This document shows, in pieces, positions 17,257 through 25,203 of a stretch of DNA of 64,000 bases; the first letter of the stretch is position 1; the number at the start of each line of letters is the position of its first letter. The notes beneath the pieces are model-generated. The model ran no database searches. It was not told the origin of the DNA and worked only from the letters and a program-made list of their open reading frames with translations. The stretch is from Planctomycetota bacterium (GTDB lineage Bacteria > Planctomycetota > Phycisphaerae > Sedimentisphaerales > Anaerohalosphaeraceae), in assembly GCA_029552545.1 (NCBI GenBank), contig JAKPDO010000028.1, positions 62,001 to 126,000 of the forward strand. The letters run 5' to 3'. Position numbers and translations under genes: made by a program.

Positions 17257-18264
17257 TCAAAGTATTTCCCGCAGCAGAGTCAGGGCCTGATGAACGCACG
17301 GTTCAGAAAATTGCTTAAAGAGGGCTTGTTCGAGCTGTAAAATGCGTACTTTTGGACCAACCGGGGCGAATTTGGCTGGGTCTGTAGGACCGAAAACCGC
17401 CAGGGTCGGCTTAGCCAGGGCGGCAGCCAGATGGCTGATTCCGCTGTCATTTCCAATATAGCCGTCCGAACAGGCCAGAACCTGCAGAAGCTGGGTGAGC
17501 GATAACTCCGAAAAGCACGGGTACTGTTGAAAGTTCCGCAGATTTTTCACCGAAAACCGCTCTCGTTCCGCCGGACCGAGCAGGAAAATTACTTTGTGTT
17601 GTTCCTGCTGAAGAAGCTGGGCCAGAAGAATGAAGTTTTCAGCAGCCCAGCACTTTGCCTGTCCGCCGCTGCCGGGATGAATCAATACAATCGAACGGTC
17701 CGGGTTGATTCCGAGCTGCTGGATTTGTTCACGGCCGGCTGAAAAATCGGTTGGATGGGGTTCAAGGAGCGGAGAGGGTGTCTGCCAGTTGTCCAGGGAA
17801 ATTTGATTTTCCGCCGCTATTTCCTCCAGATAAAAACGCCCGATGGGACCTTTGTATGATTCTTTATCGGGCGGCAGAACCAAAACCTGAGCGGACTGGC
17901 TGCAGTGGACCGTAAACAGCAGGTTTTGCTCAAAATCAGGGTTCTCATGTCCCAGAAAACTGACGACCTGTTCATATCCGGCAAAGGAATAGACCAAAGG
18001 GTCGTGTTCCTGGACTTCGAAAGATTCTGTTTTTTGGAAAAGGCGGTGAAGGGGGATTGAATCGAGGGAGCGAATCCGGTCCACAGCGGAACGGCCCGGA
18101 TAAAATTCAATATATTCGGTGCGGCCGATCCAATCGACCTGTTCAATTCCCAATCGCTGTTTCATCAGGGAAGCGGTCGGCAGAGCCAGCAGGCAGTCAC
18201 CAATGGCTCCCGGGTGGAGGATAAGTCCTTTTCGATACGTTTGTTTGCCGAATATCGCTTCCAT
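17257..18264 (-). CDS. family 9 glycosyltransferase (heptosyltransferase-like)
   Basis: 335 residues from the ATG at 18264, which forms a TAATG overlap with the mnmA stop; an ATG at 18291 inside mnmA is the alternative. The GT-B fold is shown by LILHPGAIGDCLLALPT at the N-terminus, the donor-site IVLIHPGSGGQAKCW near residue 190, and GNDSGISHLAAALAKPTLAVFGPTDP near 285. These are the ADP-heptose:LPS heptosyltransferase motifs. It probably adds a sugar to the lipopolysaccharide core, fitting lpxD-lpxI just downstream. The true donor sugar is unknown. Confidence 0.85.
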   Translation of the reverse strand: MEAIFGKQTYRKGLILHPGAIGDCLLALPTASLMKQRLGIEQVDWIGRTEYIEFYPGRSAVDRIRSLDSIPLHRLFQKTESFEVQEHDPLVYSFAGYEQVVSFLGHENPDFEQNLLFTVHCSQSAQVLVLPPDKESYKGPIGRFYLEEIAAENQISLDNWQTPSPLLEPHPTDFSAGREQIQQLGINPDRSIVLIHPGSGGQAKCWAAENFILLAQLLQQEQHKVIFLLGPAERERFSVKNLRNFQQYPCFSELSLTQLLQVLACSDGYIGNDSGISHLAAALAKPTLAVFGPTDPAKFAPVGPKVRILQLEQALFKQFSEPCVHQALTLLREIL

Positions 18265-19322
18265 TATTCCCTTATTGCCTGTGCAATCCATCCGCCGCCG
18301 GCCACCTGCAGGGCAGGTTCTGCCGTTTGGTAAAACACGGCTGCCTGTCCCGGTGTAACGGCGGAGACAGGCTCATCAAAAACCACCTCTGCCGTCTGGG
18401 CGGAAAGAGGGGTAACCGAGGCCCAGGCACCGCCGTGATTATACCGTATTTTTACCAGGGAGCGAAAGGGCTGCGCCGGAGGTTCAACCAGCCAGTTGAT
18501 CTGTTCGGCCAGCAGCCGGCGGCTGGCAAGTTCTTCTCGGCTGCCCAAAACGACCGTATGAGTCGTGGCATCGATGCGGACGACATACGCCGGTTTGCCC
18601 AGAGCAATGCGAAGACCCCGCCGCTGTCCGATGGTAAAATGATGGATACCGTTATGCTGTCCGAGCACTTTTCCGGCAGTATCTACAATCGGCCCCGGCT
18701 GGAAGGCCGTTGGTCGCCGCTGAGCCAGAACGGCGGCATAATCGTCATCCGGAATAAAGCAGATTTCCTGTGAATCTTCTTTGCTGTGGGTGTGCAGGCC
18801 GAATCGCTGGGCGGTCTGGCGGGTATCCTCTTTGCTGACCTGCTCGGCCATCGGCAAGAGGATTCTCGAGAGCATTTCCCGACGGACCATCGAGAGAACA
18901 TACGATTGGTCTTTGGCGGTATTGGAGGCCTGATAAAGGCCGTATTGTCCGTTTCGACAAAGGATTCGTGCATAATGACCGGTGGCCAGAAAGTCCGCTC
19001 CGTGTTCTCGTGCGAAGTCCCATACAAGACCGAATTTGATGATTCGATTGCACAGAACGCAGGGATTCGGAGTTTTGCCCTGCAGATAGGTGTCACAGAA
19101 ATAATCGAGGATTTGCTCGAAGCGTGTTCGAAGGTCCAGCACGTAAAAAGGGATTCCCAGCTGCCGGCAGACTGTTTCGGCATCCTCCATGGCCGGCTGA
19201 AAACGGTCATGGGTGATCATAAACACCCCCGCACAGTCATAGCCCTGCTGACAAAGCAAGGCAGCGGCTGTCGAACTGTCCACCCCTCCGCTGACGGCTG
19301 CGAAAACACGCTTCGTTGTCAT
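18264..19322 (-). CDS. mnmA: tRNA-specific 2-thiouridylase
   Basis: 352 residues with the PP-loop SGGVDSSTAAALL at the N-terminus, the catalytic cysteines in NPCVLCNRIIKFG and in SQEICFIPDDDY, and the central GKVLGQHNGIHHFTIGQRRGL. It thiolates U34 of tRNAs for Lys, Glu and Gln using sulfur relayed from a cysteine desulfurase. Six bases separate it from the upstream AsmA-like gene and its stop is shared with the glycosyltransferase start, so it sits in the middle of a long operon. Confidence 0.96.
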   Translation of the reverse strand: MTTKRVFAAVSGGVDSSTAAALLCQQGYDCAGVFMITHDRFQPAMEDAETVCRQLGIPFYVLDLRTRFEQILDYFCDTYLQGKTPNPCVLCNRIIKFGLVWDFAREHGADFLATGHYARILCRNGQYGLYQASNTAKDQSYVLSMVRREMLSRILLPMAEQVSKEDTRQTAQRFGLHTHSKEDSQEICFIPDDDYAAVLAQRRPTAFQPGPIVDTAGKVLGQHNGIHHFTIGQRRGLRIALGKPAYVVRIDATTHTVVLGSREELASRRLLAEQINWLVEPPAQPFRSLVKIRYNHGGAWASVTPLSAQTAEVVFDEPVSAVTPGQAAVFYQTAEPALQVAGGGWIAQAIRE

Positions 19323-19328
19323 TCAAAA

Positions 19329-20135
19329 CTATTCTTCTTTCTTCTTAAAGAGTCCCTGGACGGCTTCCCCGACGCCTTTACCAAGTTCTTTGCCTTCTTT
19401 CAGAATAGTCTGTCCGGCTTCCAGAACTTGCCTTCCGGTTTCTTTGAGGGCATCATTGAGCGGATTGAGCAAATCGGCCGGCAGGAGGTCTTTGCCCTGC
19501 TGGGCGATTCCTGCGGCGATAGCGGTCAGCACTTTGGCGGTCAGCTCCCCCACGTTGACCTTGCCGTCTTTGCCGACATCCGTCATCCGAATCGGAGCCA
19601 GTTTGAGCGTAATCGTGTCGGCCTTGCCGGGAACCGGCAGCAGCTTGACCTTGACAGATACCTCTTCGAGCAGGAGGTCTTTGATGAGCAGGTTTTTGCC
19701 GGCGGGCTTTTCCTCCGGTTTGGATTCGGGTTTCGGCAGGTTTTTCAGAATTTGCTGAAGATTGTTCGTCAGACCTTTCTGCTCGATTACCACCTCGACT
19801 TTCTGGAGGTGGATTTGTTCAATCTGAACCGTGTCGCTGAAGAGACTTGCGGTATTCAGACGAATGTGACCATAGCCCATGCTTAACAGATGCGGATGTT
19901 CATATCCCTCGGGGTTGCTGATTTGAAGGGCGGTCATTTCCAGTTTTCCCTGCCAGGGGGCCAGCGAGACAGACTGCACAGTGACCGGCACCTTCAGGAC
20001 GGCCGAGCCGGCTGTCTGAATAGCGGTCTTCAAGGCCGTTCCGCCGAACAGCTTCAAGAGGAGCGAAAGAATCGCAAGCAGACCAATCAGAGACAGAAGG
20101 ACGATCCAGATCAGGTTTTTCTTTTTGTCAGCCAT
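19329..20135 (-). CDS. AsmA-like membrane-anchored protein
   Basis: 268 residues. An N-terminal cytoplasmic MADKKK is followed by one membrane helix (about 8-29), then a periplasmic region with the AsmA/YhjG-type opening: TAGSAVLKVPVTVQSVSL, LEMTALQISNPEGY and IRLNTASLFSDTVQIEQIHL. AsmA-like proteins are bridge-like lipid-transfer or outer-membrane assembly factors, but this one is short and holds only the N-terminal repeat. The C-terminus is helical and ends in a KKKEE run. It lies 11 bases after the TPR gene and 6 before mnmA. Function not assignable further. Confidence 0.6.
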   Translation of the reverse strand: MADKKKNLIWIVLLSLIGLLAILSLLLKLFGGTALKTAIQTAGSAVLKVPVTVQSVSLAPWQGKLEMTALQISNPEGYEHPHLLSMGYGHIRLNTASLFSDTVQIEQIHLQKVEVVIEQKGLTNNLQQILKNLPKPESKPEEKPAGKNLLIKDLLLEEVSVKVKLLPVPGKADTITLKLAPIRMTDVGKDGKVNVGELTAKVLTAIAAGIAQQGKDLLPADLLNPLNDALKETGRQVLEAGQTILKEGKELGKGVGEAVQGLFKKKEE

Positions 20136-20146
20136 ATAAGTTCTCC

Positions 20147-21832
20147 TTATTTTAAGAGTTCCTCCTCGACATTCCAGCCGAGCGAGCGGGCAATTTGGGC
20201 GTGTTTGCGGCAGGCAGGTTTGTCATTCAGGTAATAATAGCAGACAGCCAGACCATGATGTGCCGCGGCATAGTTTGGCTCCAGACGAACGGCCTGCTGA
20301 TAGTTCGAAAGGGCCTTGTCATACAGTTTTTGCCGCAGAAAAGCCACGGCCAGATTGTAATAAAGGCCGCTGGCGGGGCTGATTTGTATGGCCTGCTGAT
20401 AGGCCTGTACGGCTTCGTCGATTCGGCCGGCATCGAGGAGAACATTGCCGAGATTTTGAAGTGCGGCGGTATTTTGCGGATCCCTGGACAATACCTGCCG
20501 GTAGGCATAGACGGCGTCCTCATATCGTTTTTCCTGATGATAGGCGTTTGCCAGCCCAAACCACGCATAAGGAGATAGGACATCGTCGCCCTGCAATGCC
20601 TTGGAAAACTCCTCAATGGCCCAGTCGTTTCTGTTCATTTCCAGATAGACATTGCCCAATTCGATCCGTGCCGCCGTAAGAGACGGATTGTAATGCAGGG
20701 CCATGGCGAGCATTTCCTGGGCGGCAGGAAGATTTTTTAATTCGAAATGCAGCCGCCCAAGGGCCAAATAATTTTCCGCTTCCTGCGGCGCCAGCCCGAG
20801 GGCGATGCGCAAATGTTCGAGGGCTTTGTCCGTCAAGCCCTGTCGACGATACACATGGGCCAGATTGCGATGGGCATCCGTCAGTGAGGGGTCAAAATCA
20901 AGGGCCTTCAGATAACTCTGTGCCGCGTGTTGAAGCTCATTTTGCTGCAGATAAGCGTTCCCGAGATTGTTGAGTGTCTTAGGGTCATCAGGAAGAAACC
21001 TCAGCGCCTGCTGATATTCCTCAATGGCCTGGGCGATTCGGCCTTTCTGCAGATAAATATTTCCGAGATTGGTGCGGGCTTCAGCCAGGGTCGGATTAAT
21101 CTGAACGGCGCGGCTTAATTCCAGCAGGGCCTGGTCGATTTGCCCGACGGCTTTGTAGCTGTTGCCCAGATTGTTAAAGAAGCAGCCGAGGGTCTGCCGT
21201 TTGTCGAGGTTGGCCATATAAAGAGGGTGCCCGACCGGGGGCTTGAAGGTGTCTCGATAGTACGCATCGTCCGCTGTGCCGCCGCCGGCGGTTGTTTCAA
21301 TGTTGAAACGGATTTTTCCGTCATCGTAGCGAACAAAAAAATGACCGGGCACAACAACTCCGTAAAGCGGCAGGCCGAGCCGTTCTCCGACAGCCAGATA
21401 CAAAACCGACAGACTCAGACAATACCCTCGTTTTTGGTCAAGAACCGTATGGAGGAATAAATCGTCAGGATTGTCGGCGGTTTTTACGCTCTGGAACCGC
21501 TGTTCTTCAAACAAATATCGGTTGATTTCCGCCACGGCCCGGGCGTCGAGAGGGACTTTCTTTTCATGAAGACGCCGCTGGATTTCTTCAGCCATGGAAT
21601 CAATTTTCCTGCGGTAGGTGTAGAGGGTTTTGTTGGTTCCCCAATTTCTGGAGATAATCAAAGCGGCGGTTCCGAGGTCAATCTGGTCCGCCGGCAGCCG
21701 CAGTACCCCCTCGACCGTATGAACCCGCAGCCCCTGAAGCTGCGAATTGGCCAACTCAGCATTGGCTGTTTTGCTCTGCATTCCGAAGGCGGCAACGCAT
21801 GCAAAAATTGTCCAAGCAATCTTCCTGTTCAT
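20147..21832 (-). CDS. exported transglutaminase-like/TPR protein
   Basis: 561 residues. A signal peptide ends after about residue 25 (TANA). Residues 80-190 form a SirB1-like transglutaminase fold with a possible Cys-His pair in KRGYCLSLSVLYLAVGERLG and GHFFVRYDDG. From about residue 215 to the end there are nine or so TPR units, e.g. AEARTNLGNIYLQKGRIAQA and AALQNLGNVLLDAGRIDEA. Such proteins are periplasmic scaffolds; protease-type activity is not assured. The ATG overlaps the upstream stop as ATGA. Confidence 0.7.
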   Translation of the reverse strand: MNRKIAWTIFACVAAFGMQSKTANAELANSQLQGLRVHTVEGVLRLPADQIDLGTAALIISRNWGTNKTLYTYRRKIDSMAEEIQRRLHEKKVPLDARAVAEINRYLFEEQRFQSVKTADNPDDLFLHTVLDQKRGYCLSLSVLYLAVGERLGLPLYGVVVPGHFFVRYDDGKIRFNIETTAGGGTADDAYYRDTFKPPVGHPLYMANLDKRQTLGCFFNNLGNSYKAVGQIDQALLELSRAVQINPTLAEARTNLGNIYLQKGRIAQAIEEYQQALRFLPDDPKTLNNLGNAYLQQNELQHAAQSYLKALDFDPSLTDAHRNLAHVYRRQGLTDKALEHLRIALGLAPQEAENYLALGRLHFELKNLPAAQEMLAMALHYNPSLTAARIELGNVYLEMNRNDWAIEEFSKALQGDDVLSPYAWFGLANAYHQEKRYEDAVYAYRQVLSRDPQNTAALQNLGNVLLDAGRIDEAVQAYQQAIQISPASGLYYNLAVAFLRQKLYDKALSNYQQAVRLEPNYAAAHHGLAVCYYYLNDKPACRKHAQIARSLGWNVEEELLK

Positions 21833-22149
21833 TTGTGAATGTCCTGATTGAATGCCTGATGAACTTGCTGAGGCGTAATCTCGGCAACCTGCAGGGTTTT
21901 GACGGGGGAGGCCGCACCGGCCGTAATCGTAATCTGGTTTTTGCGAACCCCCAGAAATCGACTCAGATACTCGATAAGCGTCTGGTTGGCTTTTCCTTTT
22001 TCCGGCGGAGCGGCAATCTTGACTTTCAGCATTCCCCCAAAAATACCTGTGATCATTGTTCGACTGCTGCCGGGAACCACTTTAACCGAGAAGCGCACTC
22101 CATTGCCGCTCTTTTCGACTCGTAAAGCAGGTTCATCAGGGGTTTTCAC
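21829..22149 (-). CDS. DUF167 (YggU-like) protein
   Basis: 106 residues from a GTG at 22149, giving a 14-base overlap with the upstream gene; the ATG at 22224 would overlap it by 89 bases and adds residues unlike the family. The body VRFSVKVVPGSSRTMITGIFGGMLKVKIAAPPEKGKANQTL is the DUF167 signature in pieces, with the AAPPEKGKAN loop best conserved. The function of the family is unknown. It overlaps the TPR gene by four bases. Confidence 0.85.
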   Translation of the reverse strand: MKTPDEPALRVEKSGNGVRFSVKVVPGSSRTMITGIFGGMLKVKIAAPPEKGKANQTLIEYLSRFLGVRKNQITITAGAASPVKTLQVAEITPQQVHQAFNQDIHK

Positions 22150-22435
22150 GATACTTCTTCCCAATCGAAAACTGAATATACCGCTCAATTTGATCCGCCA
22201 GTACATTAATAGATTTGAAGTCAAAATCTACATACTGGTCCTGAATCCATTGACCGTTGAGCATTTTTTTGAAAAACTTTACGCGAATGAAGACCTTTTC
22301 GTTTTCCGGAGAATCCAAAGGGCGTTTCCTGTGCTCCCACATCTCCACTTTCCAGTCTTCACTGACAAGCACCAGACAAGAGCCGGTGTTAACGGCTGTT
22401 GGGAAAAAATCATACAGCGAGTTCAGAATTTCCAT
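22136..22435 (-). CDS. conserved-looking hypothetical protein
   Basis: 99 residues, MEILNSLYDFFPTAV at the start and FSIGKKYRENP at the end, acidic-basic mixed and without signal peptide or membrane helix. A VDFDFKSINVLADQIERYIQF segment suggests an alpha/beta cytoplasmic fold. No family recognised. It is held between pyrD (70-base gap) and the DUF167 gene (overlap), so it is very likely expressed, and its codon use resembles its neighbours. Confidence 0.6.
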   Translation of the reverse strand: MEILNSLYDFFPTAVNTGSCLVLVSEDWKVEMWEHRKRPLDSPENEKVFIRVKFFKKMLNGQWIQDQYVDFDFKSINVLADQIERYIQFSIGKKYRENP

Positions 22436-22505
22436 CTTCTGTCAGTCCATATTATCGCCGGGAACTTCTTTCTTGCGAAAACGTCATTATACCAGGCGGG
22501 TCTGT

Positions 22506-23441
22506 TTACTGCAAGCCGCCGGTGAGCTCGGAAATGTGAGAAATTTGATGTTTTCTGCAGTACGCTTCAAGCCCGTTTCGAATGCGGACGGCTGTATCCG
22601 GGTGGATGAAGGTGGCCGTTCCGACGGCGACAGCTGAGGCACCGGCCAGTAGAAACTCGACGGCGTCGGCGGCCGTTCGGATGCCGCCCATTCCAAGCAG
22701 GGGAATCCCGGCGGGGCGGGCTGCTTCCGTATAAACCTTGTGAACCAGATAAACGGCAATGGGTTTAATGGCCGGTCCGCTCAGTCCGCCGGTTCGGTTG
22801 GCCAGAACAGGTTTTCTTTTTTCAATGTCGATGACCATTGCTGTGAAGGTATTCACCAGACTGAGGGCATCGGCGCCGCCCTGTATGGCAGCCCGGGCTG
22901 TAACTGAAATATCGGTCACCGTGGGGGTTAGTTTTACCATAAGAGGTTTTCTGCCGGCCGCTTTTTTGGCTGCGCGGGTAATCTGCTCAATCTGATGCGG
23001 ATCTGTACCGAAAGTAATTCCGCCCTGTTTGACATTGGGACAACTGATGTTCAGTTCAAAACCGTCAATCGCCTCCAGGGGAGCCAATCCTTCGATGACC
23101 GAGACATATTCTTCAACCGTCCGGCCTGCGACGTTGACAAAAACGACCGTAGGCAGGAATTGGAGAATCGGAACCTTCTCCTGAATAAAGGCCTTCAGAC
23201 CGATGTTGGCCAGTCCGATTGCATTCAGCATTCCGGAATCGGTTTCGACAATCCTCGGGGTTGGGTTGCCGGGCCGGGGGTGGAGTGTAATGCTTTTGGT
23301 CACCAGCCCCCCGATGTTTTCCATATCGAAAAATTCTGTGAGTTCATCCGCATAGCCGCAGGTACCGGAAGCCAGAAAAATCGGATTTGCCAAATGAAGA
23401 CCGGCAAAATTTATCGACATATTTGGGCGATTTTCCGTCAT
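22506..23441 (-). CDS. pyrD: dihydroorotate dehydrogenase B, catalytic subunit
   Basis: 311 residues of the class 1B FMN enzyme. Motifs are LANPIFLASGTCGYADE near residue 15, the NAIGLANIGLKAF region, the active-site cysteine in ELNISCPNVKQGG, the KLTPTVTDI strand with catalytic Lys, and GMGGIRTAADAVEFLLAGASAVAVGT. It oxidises dihydroorotate in pyrimidine synthesis, passing electrons to PyrK. The ATG overlaps the pyrK stop as ATGA, showing that the two form a heterotetramer made from one transcript. Confidence 0.95.
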   Translation of the reverse strand: MTENRPNMSINFAGLHLANPIFLASGTCGYADELTEFFDMENIGGLVTKSITLHPRPGNPTPRIVETDSGMLNAIGLANIGLKAFIQEKVPILQFLPTVVFVNVAGRTVEEYVSVIEGLAPLEAIDGFELNISCPNVKQGGITFGTDPHQIEQITRAAKKAAGRKPLMVKLTPTVTDISVTARAAIQGGADALSLVNTFTAMVIDIEKRKPVLANRTGGLSGPAIKPIAVYLVHKVYTEAARPAGIPLLGMGGIRTAADAVEFLLAGASAVAVGTATFIHPDTAVRIRNGLEAYCRKHQISHISELTGGLQ

Positions 23442-24394
23442 CGGCCTTCCCCAAAAAGAACTGTACGGCTGTCAAAAACCGGGCCATCCTTGCAGCATAA
23501 CCGGTAAAGGGGGGCCGGCGAGTCGGACTGAATCCGAACGGCACAGCTCTGGCATAGGCCGATTCCGCAGGCCATCATCCGTTCCATACTTACCTGACAG
23601 CTGACTTGATGCTTATGGGCAATTTCGGCGCAGGCAGCCAACATCGGTTCCGGCCCGCAGGCGTAAATGACGGTCTTTTCCGGAGCGGGCTTTTTGGTCT
23701 GGAGCCATTCTTCGAGCTGCTCCGTCACCAATCCCTTTCGTCCGGCCGAACCATCATCGGTTGATACGTAAGCAGGAATAGCGAGCCGCTCAAATTCCTC
23801 CAGCATGATACCGGTTTTGTTGCCGATTTTTATCTCAAACGGCAGCATGTCGATTGACCGGGCACCCACAAAAGCTGTACTTTCAATGGAAGGATAATGC
23901 TTTTTCAAGAAAGAGGCCAGATGAAGAATCGGAGGAGCCCCCATTCCGCCCGTTACAAGTAGGGCGTTTTTCATTGTTTCCGGATACCAAAAGCCGTTTC
24001 CGAGAGGCCCGATGAGAGAAATGCAATCACCGGGTTTGAGGGATGTCATCCGAACTGTGGCAGGTCCCAGGACGCAGTAAATCACCTCAAGGCAAACATA
24101 AGTGCCTTCACTGGAGTAATTTATGAAAATGTCAGAGAAACTGAACGGTCTGCGAAGAAGAATCGTCCTGCCGGCATGTTCCCGCAGATTTTCTGGAATC
24201 AAATCCATCGGCGGCAAGGGAGTGTTGGTTAAATCAAATTCGGCGAACTGTCCCGGCAAAGCATTCGAAAAAAAACGGCTTCCTTCAGGGGCCAGTTTCA
24301 GGAGCAATTTCCAGAATTGCGTCCGGATGGGCTGGTTTTTGATGACCGCTGCCTGGACGAGTCCTTTAGGGCCGGGCTTGTTTTTTGATTCCAT
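23438..24394 (-). CDS. pyrK: dihydroorotate dehydrogenase electron-transfer subunit
   Basis: 318 residues of the ferredoxin-reductase type. An FAD-binding barrel comes first (LLRRPFSFSDIF near residue 78), then the NAD-binding segment ALLVTGGMGAPPILHLASFL and YACGPEPMLAACAEI, and a 2Fe-2S loop CGIGLCQSCAV followed by a fourth Cys in LCCKDGPVFD. The length exceeds the common 255-270 because of extra residues at the N-terminus. It is the first gene of the operon, 36 bases after a leader terminator. No strong Shine-Dalgarno sequence is seen at 24394. Confidence 0.9.
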   Translation of the reverse strand: MESKNKPGPKGLVQAAVIKNQPIRTQFWKLLLKLAPEGSRFFSNALPGQFAEFDLTNTPLPPMDLIPENLREHAGRTILLRRPFSFSDIFINYSSEGTYVCLEVIYCVLGPATVRMTSLKPGDCISLIGPLGNGFWYPETMKNALLVTGGMGAPPILHLASFLKKHYPSIESTAFVGARSIDMLPFEIKIGNKTGIMLEEFERLAIPAYVSTDDGSAGRKGLVTEQLEEWLQTKKPAPEKTVIYACGPEPMLAACAEIAHKHQVSCQVSMERMMACGIGLCQSCAVRIQSDSPAPLYRLCCKDGPVFDSRTVLFGEGR

Positions 24395-24429
24395 AAGCGG
24401 CTGATAAAAAGTACCTTAGAATTTTTCTC

Positions 24430-24473
24430 AAAAAAAAGCTTCCGGAATATTCATCCACAGATACTCCGGAAGC
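24430..24473 (-). terminator. leader attenuator upstream of pyrK
   Basis: A perfect 9-base stem (24465-24473 with 24438-24446, GCTTCCGGA/TCCGGAAGC) with an 18-base loop is followed on the minus strand by eight T residues (24437-24430). It lies inside the pyrK leader, between the promoter and the first gene, so it cannot be the end of an upstream gene. It overlaps the leader ORF. Confidence 0.85.
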
Positions 24474-24504
24474 CCGCCACGGCAAAGAAAACCGCTATTT
24501 CCAT
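24451..24504 (-). CDS. putative pyr leader peptide (17 residues)
   Basis: ATG 24504 to TGA 24451 encodes MEIAVFFAVAGFRSICG. The Val-Phe-Phe codons (GTTTTCTTT) form the U-rich tract of the leader, as the Phe codons do in the enteric pyrBI leader peptide. The stop codon lies in the loop of the terminator hairpin, so a ribosome following polymerase closely would cover the 3' arm and prevent termination. The start is about 15 bases after the predicted transcript start and has no good Shine-Dalgarno sequence, which is the weak point. Confidence 0.5.
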   Translation of the reverse strand: MEIAVFFAVAGFRSICG

Positions 24505-24525
24505 AAGTTCAACACAAACACAATC

Positions 24526-24554
24526 ACTATAGCGGAAGCAAAAAGGATTGTCAA
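24526..24554 (-). promoter_or_regulatory. strong predicted promoter of the pyrKD operon
   Basis: On the minus strand a perfect TTGACA (24549-24554) and TATAGT (24526-24531) are 17 bases apart. The predicted start near 24519 gives a leader of about 125 bases. Confidence 0.7.
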
Positions 24555-24584
24555 TTGACTAAAAAAATAATATTACAGGATAAT
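24555..24584 (+). promoter_or_regulatory. predicted divergent promoter, back to back with the pyr promoter
   Basis: TTGACT (24555-24560) directly abuts the -35 element of the pyr promoter on the other strand; GATAAT follows at 24579-24584 after 18 bases. Transcripts would start near 24591 and meet the terminator at 24618. Confidence 0.5.
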
Positions 24585-24617
24585 ATGGAGGTACTATATT
24601 CTGTATAAGGGGTTCTT

Positions 24618-24641
24618 AGCGGCTTTTTCAGCCGTTTTTTT
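24618..24641 (+). terminator. intrinsic terminator about 30-50 bases after the divergent promoter
   Basis: AGCGGCT pairs with AGCCGTT around a five-base loop (core CGGCT/AGCCG, 24620-24624 with 24630-24634) and is followed by seven T residues. It would cut transcripts from the promoter at 24555 to about 50 bases. Confidence 0.65.
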
Positions 24642-24648
24642 ATTTTTC

Positions 24649-24677
24649 TTGTGCCTGCAGGGGGTTCAGGATATAGT
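24649..24677 (+). promoter_or_regulatory. predicted second promoter for the response-regulator pair
   Basis: TTGTGC (24649-24654) and TATAGT (24672-24677) are 17 bases apart. A transcript starting near 24684 would bypass the terminator at 24618-24641 and begin just ahead of the leader hairpin. Confidence 0.45.
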
Positions 24678-24738
24678 ACCAAGAATAAGGAGAGGGGTTC
24701 TTATAAAAGAACCGCCTAAGAAGCAAAGGGGGTATAGG

Positions 24739-25203
24739 ATGAAAAAGAAGGCGTTTGTTTTGGTTGCAGAAGACAATGATGCGGATTTTGCTGTTATTGA
24801 AAAAAACCTGCAACGCAACGGTTACCCCTCCGAAATCATTCGTTTTTGCGACGGACAAAAACTCCTGAATGCTTTAAGTCAAATTCAGGAGGCTGAAACT
24901 GTATTTTGTCGCCCCTATCTTCTTTTCGTTGATATTCAGCTGCCTCAAGTCGACGGATTAGAGGTTCTTGGGACGATTAAGGCCAACCCGCAATTGAAAA
25001 AGATTCCGGTCATAGTCCTTCTGACATCGGAAAATGAACAACAGGTTCTTGAGCAATGTTATCGTTACGGATGCAGTTTTTGTCTGAGAAAACCGGATAT
25101 TCCGGAGCATTTTTCCGAAATGTTCCGACACGTCTCAGATTTTTTGTCCGTAATGGAACTGCCGGAGCTGCCGGTTCCGGAGGCCATGGGAGCAGTTTTA
25201 TGA
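24739..25203 (+). CDS. single-domain response regulator
   Basis: 154 residues from ATG 24739, with AAAGGGGG as ribosome site. A CheY-like receiver domain fills the protein: acidic pocket AEDNDAD, phospho-acceptor Asp in LLFVDIQLPQVDGLEVL, Thr in LLTSENEQQ and Lys in CLRKPDIPEHF. No output domain follows. The NDADFAVIEKNLQRNG helix resembles the Rcp1 group that works with phytochrome-type kinases. It overlaps a second, related regulator by ATGA; no kinase is in the same operon. Confidence 0.88.
   Translation: MKKKAFVLVAEDNDADFAVIEKNLQRNGYPSEIIRFCDGQKLLNALSQIQEAETVFCRPYLLFVDIQLPQVDGLEVLGTIKANPQLKKIPVIVLLTSENEQQVLEQCYRYGCSFCLRKPDIPEHFSEMFRHVSDFLSVMELPELPVPEAMGAVL

Larger units (their letters stand above)
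24608..24713 (+). repeat. 11-base direct repeat and leader hairpin before the response regulators
   Basis: AGGGGTTCTTA occurs at 24608-24618 and again at 24693-24703. The second copy forms the 5' arm of a perfect hairpin GGTTCTT-ATAA-AAGAACC (24696-24713), which lies 25 bases ahead of the ATG at 24739. Confidence 0.6.
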
